A stretch of 64,000 nt of DNA from Bacteroidota bacterium (lineage in GTDB: Bacteria > Bacteroidota > Bacteroidia > Chitinophagales > Chitinophagaceae), in assembly GCA_018267575.1 (NCBI GenBank), contig JAFDYF010000111.1:1-64000 (forward strand). The letters are read 5' to 3'. The notes below the pieces were generated by a model. That model saw only the letters and a program-made list of their open reading frames with translations, was not told where the DNA came from and did not search any database. Shown one piece after another: positions 8,178-17,354 of the stretch (positions are counted from its first letter, which is position 1; each line of letters opens with the position of its first letter). The position numbers were made by a program, and so were the translations under genes.

Positions 8178-9104
8178 ATGAATTACACCTTTCACCAATT
8201 GAAAGTTTTTATGGCCGTAGTGGAAAAAGAGAGTGTTACCAAGGCCTCCGAGGAACTGAACATGACCCAGCCTGCGGTTTCTATACAGCTTAAAAACCTG
8301 CAAGACCAGTTTGAAATTCCCTTAACGGAAGTGATCGGCAGAAAACTCTATGTGACAGAATTCGGGAAGGAACTATATCAAATCGCCAATAAAATATTGC
8401 AGGAAGTAGCTAACATCAACTATCGCACACATAGTTTCAAGGGCATGTTGTCAGGCAAACTGAAAATATCCGTAGCGTCCACGGGAAAGTATGTGATGCC
8501 ATTTTACCTAAAGAGTTTTTTAAAAGCAAACCCCAATATTGACCTGATCATGGACGTGACCAACAAAACACGGGTAATCGAGAGCCTTGAAAAAAACGAA
8601 GTGGATTTTTCACTGGTATCGGTGATGCCCGAACAGTTGGACATGGAGCAGGAAATTTTGCTACCGAACAAACTTTTTTTGACTGGGGCGGTGGATCGAG
8701 GACTTGATACTAGTAAACCCATGAACAAATCCGTATTTGATGAGTTCCCGCTGATTTACAGGGAAGAAGGTTCCGGCACTCGGGTTACCATGCAGCACTA
8801 TTTCCAGAAGGCTAAAATAAAACCGAAGGTGCGGTTCGAACTCACTTCCAATGAAGCGGTCAAGCAAGCGGTCATGGGAGGGTTGGGCTATTCGATCATT
8901 TCTTTGTTGAGCATCAAAAACGAACTCAAGGCAAAAGAAATACAGATCATTCCGGTAAAAGGCCTACCCTTGGTAGAACAATGGCGTTTGATCTGGCACC
9001 GACAAAAAAAAATGTCGGTGGTCGCAAGCGCTTACCTCGATTTCATCAGATTGAACAAGAAGCAGATCTACCAACAACATTTTTCTTGGTTGGAGAAGTA
9101 CTAG
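8178..9104 (+). CDS. LysR-family transcriptional regulator
   Basis: A 308-residue regulator. Residues 1-60 are the winged helix-turn-helix (FHQLKVFMAVVEKESVTKAS, then LNMTQPAVSIQLKNLQ). Residues about 90-295 are the two-lobed periplasmic-binding-like effector domain. It is divergent from icd over 87 bases that contain the AT-rich palindrome ATTATATAAT near 8154, a plausible operator, so it may control icd as well as itself (inference). The GH110 gene downstream begins about 105 bases after the stop. The effector is unknown. Confidence 0.92.
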   Translation: MNYTFHQLKVFMAVVEKESVTKASEELNMTQPAVSIQLKNLQDQFEIPLTEVIGRKLYVTEFGKELYQIANKILQEVANINYRTHSFKGMLSGKLKISVASTGKYVMPFYLKSFLKANPNIDLIMDVTNKTRVIESLEKNEVDFSLVSVMPEQLDMEQEILLPNKLFLTGAVDRGLDTSKPMNKSVFDEFPLIYREEGSGTRVTMQHYFQKAKIKPKVRFELTSNEAVKQAVMGGLGYSIISLLSIKNELKAKEIQIIPVKGLPLVEQWRLIWHRQKKMSVVASAYLDFIRLNKKQIYQQHFSWLEKY

Positions 9105-9209
9105 GTGGATTTGCGAGTGACTACACCTTTTTTAAGATCGAATGATTTAACCCCTCAGCAAGCATTTGCCGGATTTGTATTATTTTCCGACATGAAATAT
9201 TTTTTAATG

Positions 9210-11048
9210 ATGAATAAAATCAGGTTCATTTTTTTGCTGATTGGCATAATGGCCATGAACCATTCGATAGCACAGGACACAGTGAGGGTGAGTGATTTTG
9301 GTTATCGTGCCGGTTCGCACGAAAATGCGGTTTTGTCTGTACAAAAGGCTTTGGCGGCATGCAAGTCCAAAAAAAATCCGGTACTGATTTTTCCCAAGGG
9401 CAGATATGATTTTTTGTCTGAATACTGCGATAAAAAACTATATTATGAGTCGAATACGGATATGATCCCTTTGAGGCGCTGCCCCATCCTGATCAAGGAT
9501 TTTAAAAATTTGGTGGTCGATTGCCAAGGATCAGATTTTATTTTTCACGGCCGGATGCAGCCATTCACCATCGACCATAGCCAGAACATCACAATCCGCA
9601 ATGTGAATATTGATTGGGATGTTCCCATGACGGCGCAGGCAAAAGTGGTGGCTGTCACCAACGACTATATCGAAATCGAGGTCAACGCTTATGAATCGCC
9701 CTATCAAATCGAAAATGGAAAACTTGTTTTTATAGGGGAAGGATGGAAGAGCCCAGTGTGGGACTTTATGGAATTTGATGGCAAAACTAAATTGATTGCA
9801 TCTCAAACAGGCGACGATGGCTGTTTGGGCGAAGGGTTCAACAATTACACCGCAACCGAAATCAGGCGGGGCATGCTCCGTTTGAACTACCCATTCAAAA
9901 GAAAGCCCGCCGTTGGAAACTATCTGGTGCTGCGCCATAGTGCTAGGGATCATGCGGGCACTTTTATTGTAAACAGTCGCGATGTGCTGATTGAAAACAT
10001 GAACATGTTTCAAAATGCAGGGCTGGGGATCTTATCGCAATATTCTGAAAACTTGAGCTTCAAGGAAGTTCATTGCGTGCCCAATGTTGCGAAAGGCCGT
10101 GTTTTTTCTGGCCATGACGATGGATTGCATTTTTCAAACTGCAAGGGCCAGATAACGGTTGACCATTGCCGTTTTTTGGCCCTGATGGATGACCCCATCA
10201 ATGTGCATGGAACCAGTGTGCAGGTGATGGAAAAACTAAGCAATCAGAAATTGCTCTGTCGGTTTAAGCATGACCAGAGTATTGGGTTTGTATGGGCCAA
10301 CCCCGGTGATGTTGTTGGTTTTATCGAGAATGAAGCGATGAACACGATCGGCGTGGGCGAGGTAAGCTCTTTTGTGGCGCGGGATGACCGGGATTTTGAA
10401 ATCAGCTTCAAGGATTCCGTGCCGCAAGGTTTGGAGGTGGGCGATGCGTTGGAAAACCTGACATGGACACCCGATGTGCTGATAAAAAATAGTTTTTTTG
10501 GGAGCAACCGTGCTAGGGGGATTTTAGTCTCCACACCCGGAAAAGTGATTATCGAAAACAATATTTTTGAATCCAGCGGCTCGGCCATTCTGATTCCAGG
10601 GGATGCGAATGGATGGTTTGAATCAGGGGCGGTAAAAGATGTGCTCATCCGGAACAATGTTTTCAATGATCCTTGCCTGACCTCCATGTACCAATTTTGC
10701 GAAGGCATTATCAGTATCTATCCGGAAATACCCAAGCTTGATCCAAACAAACCCTTTCATAAAAACATACGCATAGAAAACAATGTGTTCCATCCCTTCG
10801 ATTATCCAGTACTATATGCAAAATCAACCGATGGCCTGGTTTTCGATAATAATATCATCCAACGCTCTTACCGATTCAAACCTTTTCACCATCGGAAATG
10901 TATGATCACGCTGGAAGCCTGCAAAAAAATAGAGATAGCAGGAAATAAATTGGAAGCCGATGTGCTTGGGAAAAATATCCAACTGTTATCTACCAAGCGG
11001 AGCGAATTGAAACTGGATAGAAAGCAAGGCATTACCATCTCAAAATAG
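9210..11048 (+). CDS. Glycoside hydrolase family 110 alpha-galactosidase, secreted
   Basis: A right-handed parallel beta-helix enzyme, 612 residues from ATG 9210; an in-frame ATG at 9192 is also possible. Residues 1-21 form a signal peptide ending near HSIAQ. GH110 enzymes release terminal alpha-1,3-linked galactose, as in blood group B or linear B antigens. Signs of the family are GHDDGLHFSNCKG and LMDDPINVHGT, which carry the clustered acidic residues expected in the active site, and repeated helix coils such as VLIKNSFFGSNRARGILV. The length is normal. It stands alone, with no SusCD pair or other glycosidase beside it, directly after the LysR gene. Specificity for branched versus linear B structures cannot be read here. 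Confidence 0.85.
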   Translation: MNKIRFIFLLIGIMAMNHSIAQDTVRVSDFGYRAGSHENAVLSVQKALAACKSKKNPVLIFPKGRYDFLSEYCDKKLYYESNTDMIPLRRCPILIKDFKNLVVDCQGSDFIFHGRMQPFTIDHSQNITIRNVNIDWDVPMTAQAKVVAVTNDYIEIEVNAYESPYQIENGKLVFIGEGWKSPVWDFMEFDGKTKLIASQTGDDGCLGEGFNNYTATEIRRGMLRLNYPFKRKPAVGNYLVLRHSARDHAGTFIVNSRDVLIENMNMFQNAGLGILSQYSENLSFKEVHCVPNVAKGRVFSGHDDGLHFSNCKGQITVDHCRFLALMDDPINVHGTSVQVMEKLSNQKLLCRFKHDQSIGFVWANPGDVVGFIENEAMNTIGVGEVSSFVARDDRDFEISFKDSVPQGLEVGDALENLTWTPDVLIKNSFFGSNRARGILVSTPGKVIIENNIFESSGSAILIPGDANGWFESGAVKDVLIRNNVFNDPCLTSMYQFCEGIISIYPEIPKLDPNKPFHKNIRIENNVFHPFDYPVLYAKSTDGLVFDNNIIQRSYRFKPFHHRKCMITLEACKKIEIAGNKLEADVLGKNIQLLSTKRSELKLDRKQGITISK

Positions 11049-11194
11049 TTGGGTCGGCTATGTAATTTTTTACATGCAATTTTGATGCCTCAGAATTATT
11101 TTAGATGGTTTCTTTAGACATCAGATTCTTCAAGTAGTGATAGCTGCTGTTTTTAAATAACCCAGCGATGAAAAATGGGATGTGACCGATAAAA

Positions 11195-11221
11195 AAGCCC
11201 CCCGAAAAGTTCGGGGGGCTT
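11195..11221 (-). terminator. Bidirectional intrinsic terminator between convergent genes
   Basis: AAGCCCCCCGAA and TTCGGGGGGCTT form a perfect 12-bp stem with an AAG loop. On the minus strand the stem is followed by TTTTTT, a strong terminator for the lipoprotein gene at 11283-12197. On the plus strand the T-run is weak (GGATTTT), but the hairpin may still end the GH110 transcript. Confidence 0.9.
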
Positions 11222-11282
11222 GGATTTTAAACTAGCGGTCTATGAAAGATATTTGATTTTGACTATATACTAGAAGAGTGGA

Positions 11283-12197
11283 TTACCAAATTATTCGCAC
11301 GGCAACATAATTTCCGGATGCATCAAAGAGTACCGCATACTTGGTGCTGTTTGCATCAATCACCACCACATAGCCCTGCAGCGTTCCATTCCTTGTCACT
11401 GAAAATGCTTTATCGAAAACATAGTTAGGATAGGTTGTGTTGAGATACGCAACTGCGATGGCTGGGAGAGAATCTTGTGCGACTGATTTGATATCCCCAT
11501 TGAACATGGAAGAGTTATTGGTTAGTGCAACACGTTTCACGAAAACTCCCGTTGAAGTGAACACGCTAGCGTATACTATGCTATCTGTTGAAATGACCAG
11601 ATAACTGCTATCTATATTCTTATAGGCTCTTAATAAGGTATCGTTCGGATAATTGCTGCTGAAATAGGATCCAATGGTCGAAGGCAATGCACTCAAGGCA
11701 ACGGTATCACCCTGCAGTCCATTGCGGTTGCCATAACGTCCCCCTGTATGCCATCCGTGTTCGTTGTCTCCGGATTCAGTTTGCTCAAGCACCTGCACAA
11801 AGCTTCCGCCGGCACTGAAAAATAATGCCACAGGTTTGCCATTGTATTGTACAATCAGCACATAACCTGCAATAGTGCCAGTGCTATCTTTAATCACAAA
11901 AGCTTTCGTAAAACTAAATCCTGCATAGTTGCTGTTTAAATAAGTGCTGATGTTGGATGGAACTGAGGAAGCTGAGATAGAATCCCTGAAAAATCCTCTT
12001 GGACATTCTTGTTTTACATAGATGGAATCGCCGCTGACCGAATCAACCGCAACCGCAATCGTAGCAGATGTGGCACTGGTGGTACTGGTCGTGCTACTAC
12101 TGGTCGATCTAGAAAGGTCTTTATTGCAAGCGCTCAGTATCAATGCTGCAAAAACGGCCACGTAATAAAAATTTCGTTTAAAGAAAAGCGTGTTCAT
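11283..12197 (-). CDS. PepSY-like lipoprotein with three repeats
   Basis: A 304-residue exported protein. The N-terminus ends in LILSAC with the lipidated Cys at residue 24, followed by a Ser/Thr-rich linker of about 25 residues. Three related modules follow, each starting with a proline near an LP or VP, then a helix with the pattern YLNSNY or YLNTTY, then two beta strands ending in GxFVxV (about residues 78-145, 165-230 and 240-304). This is the layout of PepSY-like (DUF2874) periplasmic domains, whose ligands are mostly unknown. It is monocistronic with its own terminator. The 443 bases upstream (12198-12640) contain no gene or clear element that I can find. Confidence 0.72.
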   Translation of the reverse strand: MNTLFFKRNFYYVAVFAALILSACNKDLSRSTSSSTTSTTSATSATIAVAVDSVSGDSIYVKQECPRGFFRDSISASSVPSNISTYLNSNYAGFSFTKAFVIKDSTGTIAGYVLIVQYNGKPVALFFSAGGSFVQVLEQTESGDNEHGWHTGGRYGNRNGLQGDTVALSALPSTIGSYFSSNYPNDTLLRAYKNIDSSYLVISTDSIVYASVFTSTGVFVKRVALTNNSSMFNGDIKSVAQDSLPAIAVAYLNTTYPNYVFDKAFSVTRNGTLQGYVVVIDANSTKYAVLFDASGNYVAVRIIW

Positions 12198-12640
12198 AGT
12201 TCAAATTTTAATGATGGAAATTTTAGTTTATTTTTTAAAGATATTTTTATGGACTGTTCTATAAAATCGATGGGTCTAGTTGAAAAAGATTGCCATGATT
12301 CTATATGTTTTATTTTTTTCATTTTTTTAGGGCAAAGCAATGCCTTGCAGTATTTCGTCTGTTCAAAAAAGCAATCGTCTTGATGGGTTAAAAGAAAATA
12401 CTGACCATTCAATTGTCAGTTCCTACGGTAAAATTCAGAGTAGAGTTTGTCGGCAGTGCTTCTATTTAATTTAAAAATATGATTGATACAAACAGATCGC
12501 GTCAGCAAAATATCTCGTCGGTCTATCCATCCTGAGCAGAATACGTGGTTGAAAATAATTACGCTGCTTTGAACTTGTTAAAAGCAGGTTAAACGATTTA
12601 ATGAAGGTTCTATAGTAAAGCATATAATAATTGCACAAGC

Positions 12641-13252
12641 TTAATAACTCAGATTATATTGTTGGGTCGGGATTTTTTCGTTCACGGCTTTCCAGTTTGC
12701 TTTTTTTGCCAACATGGATCTTAATTTTTCCCTTGCCTTGAAAAGATTGGATTTGGAAGTGCCAACCGATATTCCCAATTGTAGGGCAATCTCTTCATGT
12801 GACAGACCTTCTATCACAAAAAGGTTAAAAACACTTCTGTATGCAGGGCTCAGTTCGCGGATGGATTCGAGTATCTCTTTATAGTAAAGGTTATCAAGAC
12901 CGTTACTGTTCGAATCGGTAACAATGGCATTGTCTGTTTGAATAAACTTGATATTTTTATAGGGGGCATTTTTTCTTAACTGATCAATGCAGGTATTGAT
13001 CAGAATCCGTTTAAACCAACCCTTTAGGTTGATCAATATATCATCATAGCGATGTTCGTCGAATTGATGGATGTTCTTGAAGAATTTCATAAATGCCAGA
13101 TTGGAGGTTTCCTCTATCGGTTCTGCACCATAGGCATAACAGGTTTTTGTTGCAAGGCCTTTTAGCATTTCATATAAATGCTTTTGGCTGGCTCGGTCAT
13201 TGTTTCTGCAGCCTTTTAACAAAATCCTTATTTGTTCGTTACTGGCGATCAA
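12641..13252 (-). CDS. ECF-type sigma-70 factor
   Basis: A 203-residue RNA polymerase sigma factor. Region 2 is about residues 22-92, with LKGWFKRILINTCIDQLRK at its end, and region 4 about 125-185, with SPAYRSVFNLFVIEGLSHEE and IALQLGISVGTSKSNLFKAR as the helix-turn-helix. No anti-sigma gene is adjacent, unlike the second ECF factor in this window. The 364 bases upstream (13253-13616) are AT-rich and without genes. A sequence TAAGTTTG on the minus strand at 13318-13325 resembles the Bacteroidota -7 motif TAnnTTTG, but I see no well-spaced -33 element. Confidence 0.92.
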   Translation of the reverse strand: MIASNEQIRILLKGCRNNDRASQKHLYEMLKGLATKTCYAYGAEPIEETSNLAFMKFFKNIHQFDEHRYDDILINLKGWFKRILINTCIDQLRKNAPYKNIKFIQTDNAIVTDSNSNGLDNLYYKEILESIRELSPAYRSVFNLFVIEGLSHEEIALQLGISVGTSKSNLFKAREKLRSMLAKKANWKAVNEKIPTQQYNLSY

Positions 13253-13616
13253 AAGAAAAAAATTAGATGCTAAGGAAAATATTCAGGGGGTATGAAGGAT
13301 TGGCATTTTCTAACGAGCAAACTTATCAAAATCGCATACCAAAAAACCTTTTTGTCGGTTGATAGTTATTTTGTGTCGGCAATTTTAGTTAACAAAAAAA
13401 TAACGATAACGCTGCTGTTAATCAGTGGATATCCCAAACGATTTTTATTTGGTTGAAAAACAAACAAAAATGGTAATGCTTACATCAAAGGCGATGAGTT
13501 TACTTTAAAAAAATGAACAGGTAGCCATTTTTTCAATCATTAGCAATAATGAATAAGCCAAGTTTAATTCCTGTTGATAAGAGTGAGAAATAAAATAAAA
13601 AAAGATTGCGATTTGA

Positions 13617-15446
13617 TTATTCTGCTTGCATCATTTTCTGCAATTTTTTGGTCACCAAAAATAGGATCAATGATGCGGCGCCGGCCATAAACACGAACAG
13701 CATAAAAAAATCGTGGAGCGTATTGATTTGATACCCAAAAAAAGATTTGAAGGTGTAAGGTATTTCAAGGCTCTTTAATTTTTGAGCTTCTTCAACCGTG
13801 GGTGCAATATGGTTATATAATATATTTGAAAGATTGATGCCTGCTTTTTTAGCTTTGGCAATCTCAGCTATGCCTGGAGGGTACATGCTACTGAGCACAC
13901 CAGCTAGCTTATTGCCAAAGGCATTGGCTGTAAACCAGATGGCCATGAGTAAGGAAAGAAATTTGACAGGCGATAATTTATTTACCAAGGACATGCCAAT
14001 TGGTGAAAGACAAAGTTCCCCGGCGGTATGTAGGGCATACATACCCGTTAGCCAGATCATGCTCACTTTTACACCCGGCATTACCCCATCAACGCCCTGT
14101 GCAATCCACAAATACCCCAAAGCAAGCAACAATAAACCCAAAGCCATTTTGGTAGGAGAGCTAGGTTCGTTTTTACCAAGCTTTAGCCAGAACCAGGCAA
14201 AGAATGGAGCAAACAAAACCACAAATGCAGAGTTGAGTGATTGGAACCAACTGGCAGGAACCTCCTCCAATACCACATGGGTTTGATGCGTTGAAAAAAG
14301 ATAAATATTTCCGATCACCAAGGCCGCACTAAATAAAATCAACAACCCAAATACGGTTAGGCGAAGGTTTTTGTCAAAGGCAGAAGCTAGGGTTTTTCCT
14401 GCCTTTTTGAAAAGAGTGAACACATAATATAAAAGAGCAGCAGATATCAATACGATAATCCAAACGGGGACGCTTAACCCAAGACCATCGCGTTTTGTTT
14501 GTTCATCTGCAAAAAAAGTAAGCGAGGCGCCGGCCTGCTCGAAAGCACCCCAAAAAAAGATTACAAAAAAGCAGACCACAAAAATGACGGCCACTTTCTT
14601 TTTTTCAGCAGCCGTGAGCGACTTGTCAACAAAAATAATCGCTGGCACAATGATGATACAGGCCGTGAGCAGGTAGAATAGATAGTTAAATTTAGAATCG
14701 AGATAAAAAAGTGCGATCATCACAGCAGCAAGGATAATGAGCCCGCTTACAATAATGGGTGTGGAGCTAAATGCTTTTGGACTGTTTTTGGGTACCAAAC
14801 CCAAAACCTCCTGTTGTGGGTTCACCACATATTTATGTTGGAATAATTTTTGGACAATCACGCTGAGGCACATGCCAATACCACCTACCAGAAAGGCCCA
14901 TCTAAAATCGGCAGGGTTCCCGGTATCGCCCACCAATCCGCACACAAAAGGCCCTAATGCACCACCCACATTGATGCCCATATAAAAAATAGTATAGGCA
15001 GCATCCTTGCGGTTATCCTCTTTCGTGTATAATTGACCAACTAATGATGAGATATTGGGCTTAAAGAAACCATTTCCCGTGATCATCAGTCCCAATCCCG
15101 AAAAGAAAAGGAAGGTGGAAAGCTGCGGCGCGGAATGATAAAAACTGCCGCACAAAAAAAGGACCAACTCGCCCACGGCCATCACCAATCCGCCAACAAT
15201 AATGGATCGCCTATTTCCCCAATAACGGTCTGCAATATATCCCCCCAACAACGGTGACAGGTATACGAGGCTTAAGTAACTGCCATAAAGTTTGGATGCA
15301 AATTCATGATTGTACAATAATGCCTTCACCATGAAAAGGGTGAGGATGGCTCTCATCCCGTAGAAATTGAAACGTTCCCACATTTCTGTGGCGAATAAAA
15401 TATACAATCCCTTTGGGTGATTTTTTTTGACTGCTATTTCGCTCAT
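13617..15446 (-). CDS. POT-family proton-dependent oligopeptide transporter
   Basis: A 609-residue inner-membrane symporter of the PTR2/DtpT group that imports di- and tripeptides with protons. TM1 carries EMWERFNFYGMRA, matching the ExxERFxYYG proton-coupling motif. The loop GGYIADRYWGNRRSI and the segment FYMGINVGGALGPFVCG follow as expected. Membrane segments are spread over the full length, with a long loop before the last two. It is transcribed alone, divergent from purD. Substrate preference within peptides cannot be judged. Confidence 0.93.
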   Translation of the reverse strand: MSEIAVKKNHPKGLYILFATEMWERFNFYGMRAILTLFMVKALLYNHEFASKLYGSYLSLVYLSPLLGGYIADRYWGNRRSIIVGGLVMAVGELVLFLCGSFYHSAPQLSTFLFFSGLGLMITGNGFFKPNISSLVGQLYTKEDNRKDAAYTIFYMGINVGGALGPFVCGLVGDTGNPADFRWAFLVGGIGMCLSVIVQKLFQHKYVVNPQQEVLGLVPKNSPKAFSSTPIIVSGLIILAAVMIALFYLDSKFNYLFYLLTACIIIVPAIIFVDKSLTAAEKKKVAVIFVVCFFVIFFWGAFEQAGASLTFFADEQTKRDGLGLSVPVWIIVLISAALLYYVFTLFKKAGKTLASAFDKNLRLTVFGLLILFSAALVIGNIYLFSTHQTHVVLEEVPASWFQSLNSAFVVLFAPFFAWFWLKLGKNEPSSPTKMALGLLLLALGYLWIAQGVDGVMPGVKVSMIWLTGMYALHTAGELCLSPIGMSLVNKLSPVKFLSLLMAIWFTANAFGNKLAGVLSSMYPPGIAEIAKAKKAGINLSNILYNHIAPTVEEAQKLKSLEIPYTFKSFFGYQINTLHDFFMLFVFMAGAASLILFLVTKKLQKMMQAE

Positions 15447-15681
15447 AAATCTACTCGTTTATAGGTGAGGTTTCTTGAGAAACAAGTACCCAAAATACAG
15501 AATAATTCAAAATAAAATGCTTGGAAAGTATAATGGTTAACCGGATAAACAAATTTCTGTCACAGTAGGATGGCTATCCATGTCTTGTGTAAATTAAACA
15601 TAAAGAAATTCACTTTGCCTTTTATAAAATTCTTTTTTCATTCTGCTTTTGAATTGTGAATTTCGTGCTCGAACAGAAACC

Positions 15682-16962
15682 ATGAATATACTATTATTAG
15701 GCTCAGGAGGCAGAGAGCATGCTCTTGCTTGGAAAATCAATCAAAGCGATGAATCACATACGCTGTATATCGCACCGGGAAATGCGGGTACGGCTAACTG
15801 TGGGATGAATGTGCTTTTAGACCTCAACGATTTTGCATCCATCGCCAAATTTTGTGTGGAGAACAAAATTGAAATGCTTATTGTGGGTCCTGAGGAACCT
15901 TTGGTAAAGGGTCTTTGCGACTATTTCAAATCGAAACCAGCACTTGAAAAAATACTTTTTGTGGGCCCTTCTCAACAAGGAGCTGCATTGGAAGGGTCAA
16001 AAGCATTTGCCAAAGCGTTTATGCTCAGGCACCAGATCCCAACAGCGAAGTATAAAGAGTTTACCATAGAAAATTATACCGAGGGCGTACAATATTTACA
16101 GCAACACTCATTGCCCATTGTGTTAAAAGCAGATGGACTCGCAGCTGGCAAGGGAGTGGTCATTTGTCATAACCCTGTAGAAGCGATTGCGGAGTTTGAG
16201 CTGATGATCCAACAATCAAAATTTGGTGAGGCCAGCAAAAAAGTAGTGGTGGAAGCGTTTTTGGATGGTATCGAGATGAGTGTTTTTGTACTTACCGATG
16301 GTAAAAATTATGTGCTATTGCCCAATGCTAAAGATTATAAACGCATTGGGGAGGGCGACAAAGGATTGAATACGGGAGGTATGGGTGCGGTTAGCCCAGT
16401 GCCCTTTGCTACTCCCAGTTTTATGGCTAAAGTGGAAGAGCGCATCATCAAACCAACAATCAATGGTCTGCAGGAAGATGGTATAGATTATAAAGGGTTT
16501 GTGTTTATTGGTTTGATTAGTGTGGGAGGGGAACCCTTTGTGATTGAATACAATTGCCGCTTGGGCGATCCGGAAACAGAAGTGATTATCCCCAGGCTCA
16601 AAAATGATTTGATCGGTCTGTTTGAGCGCACTTGTAAACAGGAATTGGACCAGGTAAAAATCGACATGGATAGCCGCACAGCCATTACCATTGTGGCGGT
16701 GAGTGGAGGTTACCCTGGTGCTTTCGAAAAAGGCTTTCCGATAGAAGGATTGGAGATTGAGGTATCGGCTGACAGTCTGGTTTTTCATGCGGGCACAAAA
16801 TCAGATGGGGAAACCATCCTTACTAATGGAGGCCGTGTTCTTTGTGTCACTTCTTTTGCAGAAACAGTTTACGAGGCCGTGGAAAAATCAAGGGATGTGT
16901 TGGAGCAGATTTATTTCGATGGTATTTATTATAGAAGGGATATTGGATATGAGTTTCTGTAG
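15682..16962 (+). CDS. purD: Phosphoribosylamine-glycine ligase
   Basis: Second step of de novo purine synthesis: ATP-dependent ligation of glycine to 5-phosphoribosylamine. Start ATG 15682 gives MNILLLGSGGREHALAWKI, the family N-terminus; the frame is open 11 codons further upstream without conserved sequence. The ATP-grasp region shows PIVLKADGLAAGKGVVIC (about residues 140-160), GLNTGGMGAVSPVP and EYNCRLGDPETEVIIPRL. At 426 residues it is full length. It is monocistronic, followed by an intrinsic terminator. Confidence 0.97.
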   Translation: MNILLLGSGGREHALAWKINQSDESHTLYIAPGNAGTANCGMNVLLDLNDFASIAKFCVENKIEMLIVGPEEPLVKGLCDYFKSKPALEKILFVGPSQQGAALEGSKAFAKAFMLRHQIPTAKYKEFTIENYTEGVQYLQQHSLPIVLKADGLAAGKGVVICHNPVEAIAEFELMIQQSKFGEASKKVVVEAFLDGIEMSVFVLTDGKNYVLLPNAKDYKRIGEGDKGLNTGGMGAVSPVPFATPSFMAKVEERIIKPTINGLQEDGIDYKGFVFIGLISVGGEPFVIEYNCRLGDPETEVIIPRLKNDLIGLFERTCKQELDQVKIDMDSRTAITIVAVSGGYPGAFEKGFPIEGLEIEVSADSLVFHAGTKSDGETILTNGGRVLCVTSFAETVYEAVEKSRDVLEQIYFDGIYYRRDIGYEFL

Positions 16963-17052
16963 GGGGTAGAGGTTTGTATTTGAGCAAACTTCGTTTTGCA
17001 AAGTTTAAGTATTATGAAAGCTTAAGATATTCGTATGTAAAAGGATCGACAT

Positions 17053-17087
17053 AAAAAATCCTGGGACAATTCGTTCCGGGATTTTTT
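17053..17087 (+). terminator. Intrinsic terminator after purD
   Basis: AAAAAATCCTGGGAC and GTTCCGGGATTTTTT form a stem with G-T pairs around a short AATTC loop, ending in a T-run. The A/T flanks make it able to act in both directions. Confidence 0.82.
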
Positions 17088-17114
17088 ATTATGTTTTGGC
17101 CATCACGCATTGAT

Positions 17115-17173
17115 GAGGTATATCTTGAACCCTAAACCAATCGATAGAAGAATAAGTTATTGCAAGATACCTC
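17115..17173. promoter_or_regulatory. Inverted repeat upstream of the exported catabolic cluster
   Basis: GAGGTATATCTTG (17115-17127) and CAAGATACCTC (17163-17173) are inverted copies differing by a two-base insertion, separated by 35 bases. They lie about 180 bases before the first gene of the cluster and could be a regulator site or a leader RNA stem. The remaining bases between purD and the cluster hold nothing else recognisable. Confidence 0.35.
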
Positions 17174-17354
17174 TTCAGTTTAAATCAGTATTTGGCTAGC
17201 AAAATAGGTACACCATCAACAAACAGCACAAAGAATTCATAACTTTATTTTTATCATAAAGTCGTTTCGTGTTTTGATTCGTGGCCTCTTTCAAAAAAAT
17301 CTTCTTTCAATTCAAGTAGACTCTTATTACCCAACTCAAGTTAAATCATCAATT

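Noticed and set aside
12194..12412. Minus-strand frame of 72 codons before the PepSY-like lipoprotein
   Set aside because: No family resemblance, odd composition and overlap with the likely leader of the lipoprotein gene; no supporting neighbour.
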